Of a DNA stretch of 64,000 bases, positions 19,043-28,380 are shown in pieces (positions within the stretch are counted from its first letter, which is position 1; every line of letters begins with the position of its first letter). Source of the stretch: Mesonia sp008017825 (GTDB lineage Bacteria; Bacteroidota; Bacteroidia; Flavobacteriales; Flavobacteriaceae); NCBI RefSeq assembly GCF_008017825.1, contig NZ_VRLS01000057.1, positions 62,001-126,000 on the forward strand, given 5' to 3'. The translations under genes and the position numbers were made by a program. The notes under the pieces are model-generated. The model was not told the DNA's origin. It worked only from the letters and a program-made list of their open reading frames with translations, and made no database searches.

Positions 19043-19892
19043 TTGCGATAATATTTTGATGGTATGTTATTAAATTAGTGATCGGGCGTTTTAATATTTT
19101 TCCCAACAGCAAACCTTTTTCATTTAAAATTTCTTCTATGATATCCTTCGAAAAATGTGCTATAGATCCTACAAAGTGAATTGGATATTTCTTAGATTCT
19201 TCAAATAATAAGACTCTTCTCTCTATAAACTCTTCAATTCCTTCTTTTAGAATGCGGTAAAAATAAGGGTTTATTTCTTTTTGAGTAAATATAAAAGATG
19301 CAAAATGTGCCAAATATGCATTTGGATTTTCTTGATGATATAAATGTTGCTTGATCTTGTCTGGGTTTAAATCGAATTCGGCATTAAAGGCAATAGCTAT
19401 ATCTTGAGGCATTTTACGATAAAAATAATCCTGTAATAACTTTTTACCAAAGAAATTACCGCTAGCTTCATCCATAATAATATAGCCTAAAGAAGCTACA
19501 GGATTCACAATTTTTTCTCCGTCATAAAAACACGTATTAGAACCCGTCCCCAATATACATACTATCGCTGGGGTTTGGGTCACCGCTTGGACAGCAGCCA
19601 TAGTATCTTCTTCAACTAACACTTCTGCCTTAATAAAAAAGCTTTCTAATACTTTTTTTAGTTTAGACTTGGGAGTTTCTGTTCCGCAGCCTGCACCAAA
19701 AAAAGATAAATGATTGATTTGGTCCTTTATTTCAAAAAGTGCTTGATTTGAGTTAAGCCGACTTAAAAGTGTTTCTTCTTGAAATACAGAGGGGTTTAAA
19801 CCTTTTGTTATGGTTTCTATAATAACATTTCCCGAATTGTCTATAACAACCCAGTCACATTTTGTAGAACCTCCATCTGCTATTAAGTACAT
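19023..19892 (-). CDS. N-acetylglucosamine kinase, BadF/BadG type
   Basis: 289 residues from the ATG at 19892; a GTG 15 bp upstream is possible but would overlap gapA, and the ATG sits 4 bp after the gapA stop. The ASKHA phosphate-1 motif IADGGSTKCDW opens the protein, with ILGTGSNTCFYDG (phosphate-2) and DEASGNFFGKKLL further on. These are typical of bacterial GlcNAc/glucosamine kinases that phosphorylate the amino sugar from wall recycling or chitin. Placement between gapA and pgi suggests sugar-phosphate supply. Substrate not proved. Confidence 0.85.
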   Translation of the reverse strand: MYLIADGGSTKCDWVVIDNSGNVIIETITKGLNPSVFQEETLLSRLNSNQALFEIKDQINHLSFFGAGCGTETPKSKLKKVLESFFIKAEVLVEEDTMAAVQAVTQTPAIVCILGTGSNTCFYDGEKIVNPVASLGYIIMDEASGNFFGKKLLQDYFYRKMPQDIAIAFNAEFDLNPDKIKQHLYHQENPNAYLAHFASFIFTQKEINPYFYRILKEGIEEFIERRVLLFEESKKYPIHFVGSIAHFSKDIIEEILNEKGLLLGKILKRPITNLITYHQNIIANGVKEN

Positions 19893-19896
19893 GCTT

Positions 19897-20901
19897 TTAT
19901 TTAACACTTGAGATATGAGCAGCCAAATCTACTAATTTTGTAGAATATCCAAACTCATTATCGTACCAAGATATTAACTTAAAGAAATTATTATTTAAAC
20001 CTATACTTGCTTCGGCATCAAAAACACTCGTACGAGGTTCTGACACAAAGTCTTGTGAAACTACTGCTTCCTCTGTGTAGCCTAAAATTCCTTTTAAATC
20101 ACCTTCAGAAGCTTTTTTTATGGTTGCTTTTAAATCGGTAAAAGAAACTGATTTTTTTGTTCTTACGGTTAAGTCAACCACGGAAACATCGGGCGTTGGA
20201 ACCCTAAAAGCCATCCCAGTAAGTTTTCCGTCAAGGGCAGGAATCACTTTACCTACAGCAATGGCTGCTCCTGTAGAAGTTGGAATAATATTGGTTAACG
20301 CATTTCTACCTATTCGGTAATTTTTCTTAGAAGGCGCATCTACGGTAGATTGTGTAGAAGTGGTTGCATGAACGGTTGTCATTAAAGCTTCCTCAATCCC
20401 ATAATTATCTTCAATTACTTTTGCTAAAACAGCTAAACAATTGGTGGTGCAAGAGGCGTTAGAAACTACCCTATCTTCTGGCTGCACTTCATTATGATTT
20501 ACTCCCATCACAAACATAGGTGCATCTTTAGAGGGTGCAGAAATGACCACTTTTTTTGCTCCTGCAGTGATATGTTGACCTGCAGACTCTTTAGTTTTAA
20601 AAATTCCTGTACAATCGATCACCACTTCGGTATCAATCGCGTCCCATTTTAGTTGCGTGGGATCTTTTTCTGCGCTTACGCGGATTTCTTTACCGTTTAC
20701 GATAAGATTTCCGTTTTTAGTGGTAATTTCTCCCGGAAATTTTCCGTGAACGGAATCATATTTTAGTAAATACGCTAAATGTTCTACATCTACTAAATCG
20801 TTAATTCCAACAATATTTATATCTTCTCTTTGGCTGGCAACTCTAAAGGTTAACCTACCAATTCTACCAAAACCATTAATGGCTATATTTAATTTTTTCA
20901 T
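19897..20901 (-). CDS. gapA: Glyceraldehyde-3-phosphate dehydrogenase, type I
   Basis: 334 residues. NAD-binding GFGRIGRLTF (10-19) is followed by SNASCTTNCLA with catalytic Cys151, and the substrate-binding THATTSTQSTVD and WYDNEFGYS segments. It catalyses phosphorylating oxidation of GAP to 1,3-bisphosphoglycerate. An Asp at the end of beta-2 (GINDL) favours NAD over NADP. Starts 3 bp after pfkA ends, in the glycolytic operon. Confidence 0.97.
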   Translation of the reverse strand: MKKLNIAINGFGRIGRLTFRVASQREDINIVGINDLVDVEHLAYLLKYDSVHGKFPGEITTKNGNLIVNGKEIRVSAEKDPTQLKWDAIDTEVVIDCTGIFKTKESAGQHITAGAKKVVISAPSKDAPMFVMGVNHNEVQPEDRVVSNASCTTNCLAVLAKVIEDNYGIEEALMTTVHATTSTQSTVDAPSKKNYRIGRNALTNIIPTSTGAAIAVGKVIPALDGKLTGMAFRVPTPDVSVVDLTVRTKKSVSFTDLKATIKKASEGDLKGILGYTEEAVVSQDFVSEPRTSVFDAEASIGLNNNFFKLISWYDNEFGYSTKLVDLAAHISSVK

Positions 20902-20904
20902 CTC

Positions 20905-21891
20905 TTATATCGATATTATATCGGCAACTTTTAATAAGTCCCAATCAATTTCATTTGTTCCTTCTATTGCTTCTTTAAATGAAGTTACTACAATTTTTTT
21001 ATGTTTTACTCCTACCATCACATCCTTCTTATTTGCTAAAAGCACATCTACAGCGCCAACTCCTAATCTGCTTGCTAATACTCTATCATAACAACTTGGA
21101 GAACCACCTCTTTGAATATGACCTAATACGGTAACTCTCACTTCGTAATCATTAAGGTTACTTTCTATATATTGAGCTAATTCAAAAATATTCTTACCTA
21201 TTTGATCGCCTTCAGAAACCACTACGATACTCGATGTTTTCCCCGATTTTCTACTTTTTGATAAAGACTCTACTAAACGATCTTTTCCTAAATTTTCTTC
21301 AGGAATTAGAATTTCTTCCGCTCCAGCGCCAATTCCTGCATTTAAAGCGATATCGCCTGCATTTCTTCCCATAACTTCTACTAAAAATAGTCGGTTATGA
21401 GAATTGGCTGTATCTCTAATCTTATCTATTGCTTCAACCACCGTGTTTAACGCGGTATCGTAACCAATGGTAAAATCGGTTCCATTAATATCGTTATCGA
21501 TTGTTCCTGGAATACCCACGATTGGAAAATCAAATTCCTCATTAAAAACTGAAGCTCCAGTAAATGTACCATCTCCACCAATAACAATTAGTGCATCAAT
21601 TTCATTATCCTTAAGATGATGAAAAGCTTTTGCCCTTCCTTCAGGAGTCATAAAATCTTTAGACCGAGCTGATTTTAAAAAGGTACCTCCTTTATTAATG
21701 ATGTTTTTTACTGATCTCGCTCCTAACAGAGTAAAATCACCTTCAACCAAACCTTGATAACCTCTATAAATACCAACGCATTCTTTATCATAAAATACAC
21801 AGGCTCTAACTACTGCTCGAATAGCGGCGTTCATCCCCGGTGCATCTCCACCAGAAGTAAGTACGCCTATCTTTTTAAGGTTTGTTTTCAT
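20905..21891 (-). CDS. pfkA: ATP-dependent 6-phosphofructokinase
   Basis: 328 residues of the PFK group A family. ATP-binding GVLTSGGDAPGMNAAIRA at the start, the GGDGTF loop near residue 104, and the catalytic GIPGTIDNDINGTD. The Gly of GGDGTF marks ATP rather than pyrophosphate use. It commits fructose-6-phosphate to glycolysis and is the first gene of pfkA-gapA-GlcNAc kinase-pgi. A terminator for the upstream DUF885 gene lies just before it, so the operon has its own promoter within 21892-21940. Confidence 0.97.
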   Translation of the reverse strand: MKTNLKKIGVLTSGGDAPGMNAAIRAVVRACVFYDKECVGIYRGYQGLVEGDFTLLGARSVKNIINKGGTFLKSARSKDFMTPEGRAKAFHHLKDNEIDALIVIGGDGTFTGASVFNEEFDFPIVGIPGTIDNDINGTDFTIGYDTALNTVVEAIDKIRDTANSHNRLFLVEVMGRNAGDIALNAGIGAGAEEILIPEENLGKDRLVESLSKSRKSGKTSSIVVVSEGDQIGKNIFELAQYIESNLNDYEVRVTVLGHIQRGGSPSCYDRVLASRLGVGAVDVLLANKKDVMVGVKHKKIVVTSFKEAIEGTNEIDWDLLKVADIISI

Positions 21892-21940
21892 CTTCTCAAA
21901 GTTATTTGATTTTATTTTAAAAGCCTATTAAAACTTAGCT

Positions 21941-21975
21941 AAAAAAAAACCTCTTTTTAGTAAAGAGGCTTTTTG
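21941..21975 (-). terminator. Rho-independent terminator of the DUF885 gene
   Basis: On the minus strand: A-run, GCCTCTTTA, 3-nt loop, AAAGAGG, then nine T. It separates the hydrolase pair from the pfkA operon. Confidence 0.85.
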
Positions 21976-21977
21976 AT

Positions 21978-23786
21978 TTATTTATTTTCTTCGATATAGG
22001 TATCGACTTCATCTTCTAAATAAGTAAGCGGTAGCGGCCCTTGAGAAAGAATGGCATCGTGAAAATCTCTAATATCAAATTTATCTTTAAGTTCTTTTTT
22101 TGCCTTCCCTCTAAGTTCTAAGATTTTAAGCATTCCTATTTTATATGCCGTTGCTTGTCCTGGCATCACAATATGTCTTTCAACCATTTTTATACAGTCA
22201 CTTTCTTCATTAGGCGTATTGCTTTTATAATAAGCTATGCCGTCTTCTCGAGACCATTTTTTAGCGTGAATCCCTGTATCTACTACCAATCGGCATGCGC
22301 GCCAAAGTTCCATAGCTAATCTTCCAAAATCTGAATAAGGATCTTGATAAAAACCTATCTCTTTTGGTAAAAATTCGGTGTAAAGTCCCCAACCTTCTAC
22401 ATAAGCTGTATAGAAATTAAATTTTCTAAAGGAGGGAATACTATCTAATTCTTGTGCGATAGCGATTTGCATATGGTGTCCTGGAATTCCTTCGTGGTAA
22501 GCCAACGCTTCCAATTGATATTTAGGCATAGCTTTCATATTATACAAATTTGCATAATAAGTCCCTGGTCTTGATCCATCTAATGCTGGAGCTTGATAAA
22601 AAGCTTTTCCTGCACTTTTCTCTCTAAAAGCTTCTACGGCTTTTACTTTAATATCAGCTTCGGGAAGCGTATGGAATAACTCTCCCAATCTTCCCTTCAT
22701 CGTATTGATAGTTTTCTTTGCTTCCGCTAAGTAAGCCGCCTTTCCTTCTTCGGTTTTATCGTAATAGAACTGTGGATCGTTACGCATAAACTCGAAGAAA
22801 TCTTCTAAAGAACCTTTAAAACCAACTTTGTCTTTAATGGTTATCATTTCTTTATGAATTCTTTCCACTTCACGTAAACCAATATTATGAATTTCATCGG
22901 CAGTTAAATTGGTAGTAGTCACTCGTTTTAAACTGTTGTTATAAAATTCATCTCCCTTAGGAAATTTCCAAACACCAGCATCAGATGTTGCTCTTTGATT
23001 TTGATCCTGTAGAGTTTCAATTAAGGTTTTGTAAGCCGGAGCTACATGAGTTAATAAAACTTTTTTAGCTTCTTCCTTTAACTGTTTTTTCTCTTCTTGG
23101 CTAAGTTTTAAGTCCTCAACTTTTTTGCTAAAATCTTCCCATAACGTGCTTTCTTTCTTAACTCTTTCAAATGGAAATCCTTTTATCACATTTTGTGCAT
23201 CATCGATAACTTTAGTGAAAACAAATTTAGGAGGTAAAATTCCATTTTTTTCTCTAATTTTTAAACGTTCAGAAATGTCTTCAAACGCTTTTTTCATTCC
23301 GTTTAAACGAGAAATATAAGCCTTCGCATCTTCTATTGAATCTATTTGATGCATATTAATAAGAAATGCAGGTAATTCTGCCTGATACCCATGCATTTGA
23401 TTAACAGGGTAGTCATAAAAACGATACTTATAATCTGCAATATCGTTTTCCAGTTTATCTTTCATCAACTCGTAACTGAGTTGATTTTCTTTTGATAACT
23501 TAGAAGTTTGAATACTGTCTTTTAAATAAGTTAATCTTATTTTGCTCTTTTCTAAATCTTTAGGGTATTTTTCATTCGAAAAATCGTCCCATTGATCATT
23601 TTTTTCTTTTTTACCAAGACGAGTCAGCATCATAGGTGAATCATCTACATCTTCTTTAAAAGCTTTTTCAAAGAACCTTTCTATCTTTTCATTTTCTGAA
23701 TTGTTACTTTGCTGAGATATTTTTTCCTCCTTTTCTTGGCAAGAGAATAAAGTTATAGCACTTAAAATTAAAACATACTTCTTCAT
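21978..23786 (-). CDS. DUF885 lipoprotein, likely zinc metallopeptidase
   Basis: 602 residues with a lipoprotein signal (MKKYVLILSAITLFSC). The DUF885 body is predicted helical and includes the hallmark HEGIPGHH at 431-438, an HExxxH-like metal site, and further FYTAYVEGWGLYTEFLPKE near residue 460. The family resembles M32/M3-type peptidases, though most members are untested. It starts 4 bp after the CocE-type hydrolase gene ends, so both envelope hydrolases are probably co-expressed. Confidence 0.88.
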   Translation of the reverse strand: MKKYVLILSAITLFSCQEKEEKISQQSNNSENEKIERFFEKAFKEDVDDSPMMLTRLGKKEKNDQWDDFSNEKYPKDLEKSKIRLTYLKDSIQTSKLSKENQLSYELMKDKLENDIADYKYRFYDYPVNQMHGYQAELPAFLINMHQIDSIEDAKAYISRLNGMKKAFEDISERLKIREKNGILPPKFVFTKVIDDAQNVIKGFPFERVKKESTLWEDFSKKVEDLKLSQEEKKQLKEEAKKVLLTHVAPAYKTLIETLQDQNQRATSDAGVWKFPKGDEFYNNSLKRVTTTNLTADEIHNIGLREVERIHKEMITIKDKVGFKGSLEDFFEFMRNDPQFYYDKTEEGKAAYLAEAKKTINTMKGRLGELFHTLPEADIKVKAVEAFREKSAGKAFYQAPALDGSRPGTYYANLYNMKAMPKYQLEALAYHEGIPGHHMQIAIAQELDSIPSFRKFNFYTAYVEGWGLYTEFLPKEIGFYQDPYSDFGRLAMELWRACRLVVDTGIHAKKWSREDGIAYYKSNTPNEESDCIKMVERHIVMPGQATAYKIGMLKILELRGKAKKELKDKFDIRDFHDAILSQGPLPLTYLEDEVDTYIEENK

Positions 23787-23790
23787 AAAA

Positions 23791-25653
23791 CTACTTTTTT
23801 AACCACTGAAATTCTACTGAAGAATCGCCGTAAACCGTATGGGTTTGTTTTTTAAAATCTTCTTTTTTAGCCTTGAAAATATTGGGTACATACGTTTGCG
23901 GATTTAAGTCTATTAACGGAAACCAAGTACTCTGAATTTGAATCTGTAACTTATGTCCTTTTTTAAACGTATGGTGTATGTCTTGAAGTTTAATATTTAC
24001 TGCAGTCTTTTCATTAGCTATAAATGGTTTTGGATTTTCAAAACTATCTCTAAATCTACCACGAAGCACTTCACTACGCACCATCATATGGTAATTACTC
24101 ATTTTTAAATATTCTTGAGTTTCTTCAGTATCTTCAGCATCATTAGGGTAAACATCGATTACTTTTACAACCCAATCTGCAGCTGTTCCTGTAGTTGCTA
24201 CTTTTAATTTGGCCATAATTTCTCCCGCTAATGTCATATCTTCTTCAAGCACTTCAGTTTCAAAAACTAGTACATCTGGTCTTCTTGCTGAAAAACGCTG
24301 ATCATCTGTCATATATTTTCTTGGTGTAAATACCATTTTAATATCTTCAGAATAAGGAACAGGTTTTTTAGGATCACTCACAAATTCTACCTTTTGATTA
24401 GGTTTTGGTAGCGTATTTAGTTTTTGGTTTTCTCCTAAATAATACTTTTTATTGGTTATTTCTTTTGGAGGCCAGTTTTCATAAGTCTTCCATTCTCTTA
24501 AACCTGTATCATACATAGTTGCTTCCGCTAAGGCAGATTCTTTATGCTTTCCGTTCCCTTTTAAAAAGTGATTAAAAAATCTAGTTTCTACGTTTTTTTG
24601 GTAGTTGAGAGAAATATCATCTCCAAAATATACATTTCCTATCGCTTGTCTTTTTTTATTTCTAGCCCAGTCTCCATGACTCCACGGTCCGAAAACTAAG
24701 GTGTTGTAATTTTTATTATTGGCTTCTATATTTTTATAAGTTTCAAAAGGTCCGTAAAGATCTTCTGCATCAAAAAGTCCTCCTACCACCATAACGGCAG
24801 GCTTAATTTTCACTTCACCTAAATGCTGAATGATTCCTCTTTTTTGCCAAAACTCATCGTAATTTGGATGGTCTTTTAACTGCTGCCAGAATATATTATC
24901 TTCTTTATAGTATTCATCTAACTGACTGATGGGTGTATTCTCTAAGAAGAATTGGTATTGATCCTTGCTATCTAACTTTGGAAATTGAAACCAGTTTTTA
25001 TCTGTTGGACCTTCTTGCTGATAACCAAAAAGTGCTGTTGCTCTCCAATAGCTTAATAAATAAGCACCATTGTGATGAAAATCATCAAAAAAGAAATCAC
25101 CAATACATGCTTGTGGAGATGCAGCTTTTAAAGCTGGATGTTCTGAAAGTAAAGAATAAGTAGCATAAAAACCAGGATATGAAATTCCCCATGTCCCTAC
25201 TCTACCATTGTTATTTTCTACATTATTAATTAACCATTCTATAGTGTCATAGGTATCACTAGCTTCATCAATTTCTTTTCCTTTTTTATTGGGAATGTAA
25301 GCACGCATATTATCATAAGTTCCTTCACTCATCCAACGTCCGCGTACATCTTGATAAACGATTATATTTCCTTCTTTCATTAAAAACTCATTAGGTCCTA
25401 TTTTTGAACGAAATTGATCTTCACCATAAGGACGAGAACTATAAGGCGTTCTCTGCATAATGATAGGGTATTCTTTAGAAGTGTCTTTTGGAGAGTAAAT
25501 GGTAGTATGCAATTTTATACCATCTCTCATTTCTATATCAACTTCTTGTTTTACGTAATGATCTCTAATGTTATAATCATTTTCTTGGGCATACACTTGA
25601 AAAGATAAAACACTTACAAACAGTAGGACTAATAAATTTAATTTGGCTTTCAT
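23791..25653 (-). CDS. CocE/NonD-type alpha/beta hydrolase (X-Pro peptidase/ester hydrolase family)
   Basis: 620 residues with a signal peptide (cleaved after VYAQ). Peptidase S15-type alpha/beta hydrolase: nucleophile Ser158 in GISYPG, Asp in GGLFDAEDLYGPF, His in FGPWSHGDWARN. A C-terminal jelly-roll domain (about 385-615) follows. Relatives include cephalosporin acylase-like alpha-amino-acid ester hydrolases and glutaryl acylases; the natural substrate is probably a peptide or acyl amino acid. Divergent from the lpoB gene across 179 bp. Confidence 0.9.
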   Translation of the reverse strand: MKAKLNLLVLLFVSVLSFQVYAQENDYNIRDHYVKQEVDIEMRDGIKLHTTIYSPKDTSKEYPIIMQRTPYSSRPYGEDQFRSKIGPNEFLMKEGNIIVYQDVRGRWMSEGTYDNMRAYIPNKKGKEIDEASDTYDTIEWLINNVENNNGRVGTWGISYPGFYATYSLLSEHPALKAASPQACIGDFFFDDFHHNGAYLLSYWRATALFGYQQEGPTDKNWFQFPKLDSKDQYQFFLENTPISQLDEYYKEDNIFWQQLKDHPNYDEFWQKRGIIQHLGEVKIKPAVMVVGGLFDAEDLYGPFETYKNIEANNKNYNTLVFGPWSHGDWARNKKRQAIGNVYFGDDISLNYQKNVETRFFNHFLKGNGKHKESALAEATMYDTGLREWKTYENWPPKEITNKKYYLGENQKLNTLPKPNQKVEFVSDPKKPVPYSEDIKMVFTPRKYMTDDQRFSARRPDVLVFETEVLEEDMTLAGEIMAKLKVATTGTAADWVVKVIDVYPNDAEDTEETQEYLKMSNYHMMVRSEVLRGRFRDSFENPKPFIANEKTAVNIKLQDIHHTFKKGHKLQIQIQSTWFPLIDLNPQTYVPNIFKAKKEDFKKQTHTVYGDSSVEFQWLKK

Positions 25654-25832
25654 TCAGTTATTTTTTTAAGAAATCGCTTAAAGATACTATAATTTATACA
25701 GAGAAAAAGACTATCGAAATCTTGTAAATATCTAAATAACTCTATTTCAGAAATATAAAATTTAAAAACATAGGTTATAATTTTTTAAATAATGTCTAAA
25801 TTAGTCGGTACGAAAACCATTAATTAAATATT

Positions 25833-26420
25833 ATGAAAAAATACTTTTCTATTTGCTCTTTATCACTTCTTTTAGTTTTAACCACCATAAGCTGTGGTCG
25901 CCAAGTAACTCGCATGAGTGAGGATACCGTTACTGATATTAGCGGAAAATGGAACGACACAGACTCACGACTTACGGCTGAAGAAATTACTCAAGAGATG
26001 ATGATGCATTCTTGGTATAATACCTACACGGCTCAGAATGTAGGAGACCGACCTGTCATTATTGTTGGAATGATTACCAATAAATCTCATGAACATATTG
26101 CAACAGAAACTTTTTCTAAAGATATCGAGAAAGCTATTATTAATAATGATAGAATGAGATTGGTACAAGCTGGTGCAATGCGAGAAGAATTAAGAGCAGA
26201 AAGAGCCGATCAACAAAATTACTCTTCTGCCTCTTCTATGAAACAATTTGGATTAGAGCAAGGAGCAGATTTTATGTTACAAGGTACTATCAACTCTATT
26301 GTAGATGAGTATAAAAGAGATAAAACTGTTTATTATCAAGTTGACTTAGAACTTACCAATATTGAAACCAACGAAAAAGTATGGATTGGTGACAAGAAGA
26401 TTAAAAAAATGATTAAATAA
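25833..26420 (+). CDS. LpoB-like penicillin-binding protein activator
   Basis: 195 residues; lipoprotein signal with lipobox ending TISC at Cys21. The body is the LpoB domain: TDISGKWNDTDSRL, then RPVIIVGMITNKSHEHIATE and GADFMLQGTINSIVDE. In enterobacteria LpoB activates PBP1b for peptidoglycan synthesis. In Bacteroidota the partner is not certain. It is followed 10 bp later by a COG3014 lipoprotein, a common pairing, so the two probably work in one envelope complex. Confidence 0.88.
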   Translation: MKKYFSICSLSLLLVLTTISCGRQVTRMSEDTVTDISGKWNDTDSRLTAEEITQEMMMHSWYNTYTAQNVGDRPVIIVGMITNKSHEHIATETFSKDIEKAIINNDRMRLVQAGAMREELRAERADQQNYSSASSMKQFGLEQGADFMLQGTINSIVDEYKRDKTVYYQVDLELTNIETNEKVWIGDKKIKKMIK

Positions 26421-26430
26421 GCATTTTTCT

Positions 26431-27888
26431 ATGCTAAAATTAACACGCAAGTGGTTAACTTATTGCTCTGCAGGAATTCTAATTTGTATTTTGAATTCTT
26501 GCGGAGTTACTTATAATGACAGGATTATAGGTTTAGAACAAAATCTTGTCAATCAAAATTTTTCAGCAGCACTTCAAGTAATTGAAGATAATAAGTTTCT
26601 TAGTAAAAATAGAAACGAGTTACTTTATCTTATGGAAAAAGGTAAGGTAGAACATATGCTTGGTAATTTTGAAAAAAGTAATGTACTCTTCGAAAAAGCT
26701 TATACGCTTATAGAAAATCAAATTCAATCTAATGTTGGGCAGGCGATTGCTTCTAACCTAACCAATCCTATGGCAAAACCATACAAAGGAGAGGATTTTG
26801 AAAAAGTGACTATACATTATTATATGGCACTTAATTATTTTCAACTTGGTATGCCTAATGAAGCTTTGGTAGAGGCTAAAAGAATCAACATAAAGTTGAA
26901 TCAACTCAACCAGCGTTATAAAAAAAATAAAAACAAATATACAGAAGACGCCTTTGCTCAAATACTCCAAGGTTTATTATATGAAGCGACAGGTGATATC
27001 AATAATGCGTTTATAGCTTATCGGAATGCGGCTAATTTATATTTAGAAAATGATGGTGTTTACTATGAAGTTTCTCTACCCTATCAATTACAAAAAGATT
27101 TACTAAGAACCGCTAAGGTTCTAGGTTTTACTGAAGAATATAATTTTTATCAGAATAAATTTAAAATTCCGGAAAATGAAATTGTGTATCAACCGGCAGA
27201 AGCTATAATTTTCTGGGAAAACGGTCTAGGACCAGCAAAAGATCAAACTCAACTCACCTTAGTAGAAAATGCATTTGTTTCAATTAATGATGAGTATGGT
27301 TCATTTTTCTTACCCATTCCTCCAGGGTTAAATGTAGGAATTACTTCTTTAGCTATTCCTAAATATATAGAGAGAGAAAGTTATTATGTAGCAGGATCTG
27401 TTTCTACAAATAACCAAGAAATTCCATTTGAAACTGTAGAAGATTATTACCCCATTGCTAGGCAGTGTTTACAAGACCGAATGTTAAGAGAGGTAATAGA
27501 CATGGCTGTTAGATTAACTACCAAAAAAGCAACCAGTGCTGGCCTAAGTTCTCTTGCTAAGCAATTATTAGGTGAAGATGCTAAAGATATAGTTAAAGTA
27601 AGCGCGGATGCTGCTGGAGCTATCACCGAAAAAGCTGATACCAGAAACTGGCAAAGTTTACCCGCCACCATAAGTTATGCAAGGGTTAGTCTAGAAAGTG
27701 ACAAAGAAAATATTTTCACTCTTAACAGGTATCGCGATTCTCAAGTAGATAAAGATACCATACATATTGATTATAAAAGAGGTTTACAGCTTGTTAGCTT
27801 TTTTGATGTGGGTAAAACTGCGCCAAAAGTTATTGAACCTGCTTTAAAGGAAAATAAAAAAAGCGGAAGGGTTTTTGATGAAATCTAA
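26431..27888 (+). CDS. COG3014-family TPR lipoprotein
   Basis: 485 residues with a lipobox-like ILNSC near residue 24. Residues about 35-245 are TPR-like helices (HYYMALNYFQLGMPNEALVE, LLYEATGDINNAFIAYRNAA). The C-terminal half is a mixed domain with a conserved FWENGLGPAKDQ segment and ends with strands around TRNWQSLPATISYARV. COG3014 proteins accompany LpoB-like lipoproteins in many bacteria, but the biochemical function is unknown. Envelope location and cell-wall role are inferred from context. Confidence 0.85.
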   Translation: MLKLTRKWLTYCSAGILICILNSCGVTYNDRIIGLEQNLVNQNFSAALQVIEDNKFLSKNRNELLYLMEKGKVEHMLGNFEKSNVLFEKAYTLIENQIQSNVGQAIASNLTNPMAKPYKGEDFEKVTIHYYMALNYFQLGMPNEALVEAKRINIKLNQLNQRYKKNKNKYTEDAFAQILQGLLYEATGDINNAFIAYRNAANLYLENDGVYYEVSLPYQLQKDLLRTAKVLGFTEEYNFYQNKFKIPENEIVYQPAEAIIFWENGLGPAKDQTQLTLVENAFVSINDEYGSFFLPIPPGLNVGITSLAIPKYIERESYYVAGSVSTNNQEIPFETVEDYYPIARQCLQDRMLREVIDMAVRLTTKKATSAGLSSLAKQLLGEDAKDIVKVSADAAGAITEKADTRNWQSLPATISYARVSLESDKENIFTLNRYRDSQVDKDTIHIDYKRGLQLVSFFDVGKTAPKVIEPALKENKKSGRVFDEI

Positions 27889-27915
27889 CTAACTACAACC
27901 TTAAATGTTTTTAAC

Positions 27916-28302
27916 ATGAAATTTTTATCTTTTATTGCGTTAAGTTTTATATTTCTATCTAGCCTCACTTTCTCTCCTTCTATAATGGAAGATTCTTCTC
28001 AAGAATGGACATCGACGAACTGTTATGATAATATTCTTTTTAAATTAAAGAAAGTGAATAATGTAGGAAAGCGTCAACTATGGGAATTACAATTTAAAAA
28101 CAACTATAATCAACTCGTTACGTTTAATTATGCCTTAACGGAAAATGAAACTGATTTTTTAACCAATAAGAGAAAAACATTAGAAGCACAATCGATAAGC
28201 AAACCAATAGAGCTTTATACCAATACTGAAGATTTTTATGTTTTAGTAGACCAATTAAGTTTTTCGGTGAGTGGTGTTCCTTTAATTCCTTGTAAAGAAT
28301 AA
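27916..28302 (+). CDS. Small exported protein, third gene of the lpoB cluster
   Basis: 128 residues with an N-terminal hydrophobic export signal (FIALSFIFLSSLTFSPS). The mature part has two cysteines (Cys37, and CKE at the C-terminus) that may form a disulfide. It reads as a small beta domain (LWELQFKNNYNQLVTFNYAL). I do not recognise the family. It follows the COG3014 gene by 27 bp and ends at a terminator, so it is most likely part of the same transcript. Confidence 0.7.
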   Translation: MKFLSFIALSFIFLSSLTFSPSIMEDSSQEWTSTNCYDNILFKLKKVNNVGKRQLWELQFKNNYNQLVTFNYALTENETDFLTNKRKTLEAQSISKPIELYTNTEDFYVLVDQLSFSVSGVPLIPCKE

Positions 28303-28326
28303 AATCAATTGTATTTAAAAAGTTAT

Positions 28327-28363
28327 AAAAAAAGCCTCTAAATTAAATTTAGAGGCTTTTTTT
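28327..28363. terminator. Bidirectional terminator (lpoB cluster / dsbD-like gene)
   Basis: A 25-bp palindrome, AGCCTCTAAATT / AATTTAGAGGCT around one central A (28333-28357), flanked by A- and T-runs, between convergent genes. Confidence 0.9.
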
Positions 28364-28380
28364 ATATTAAGTATAAATGA

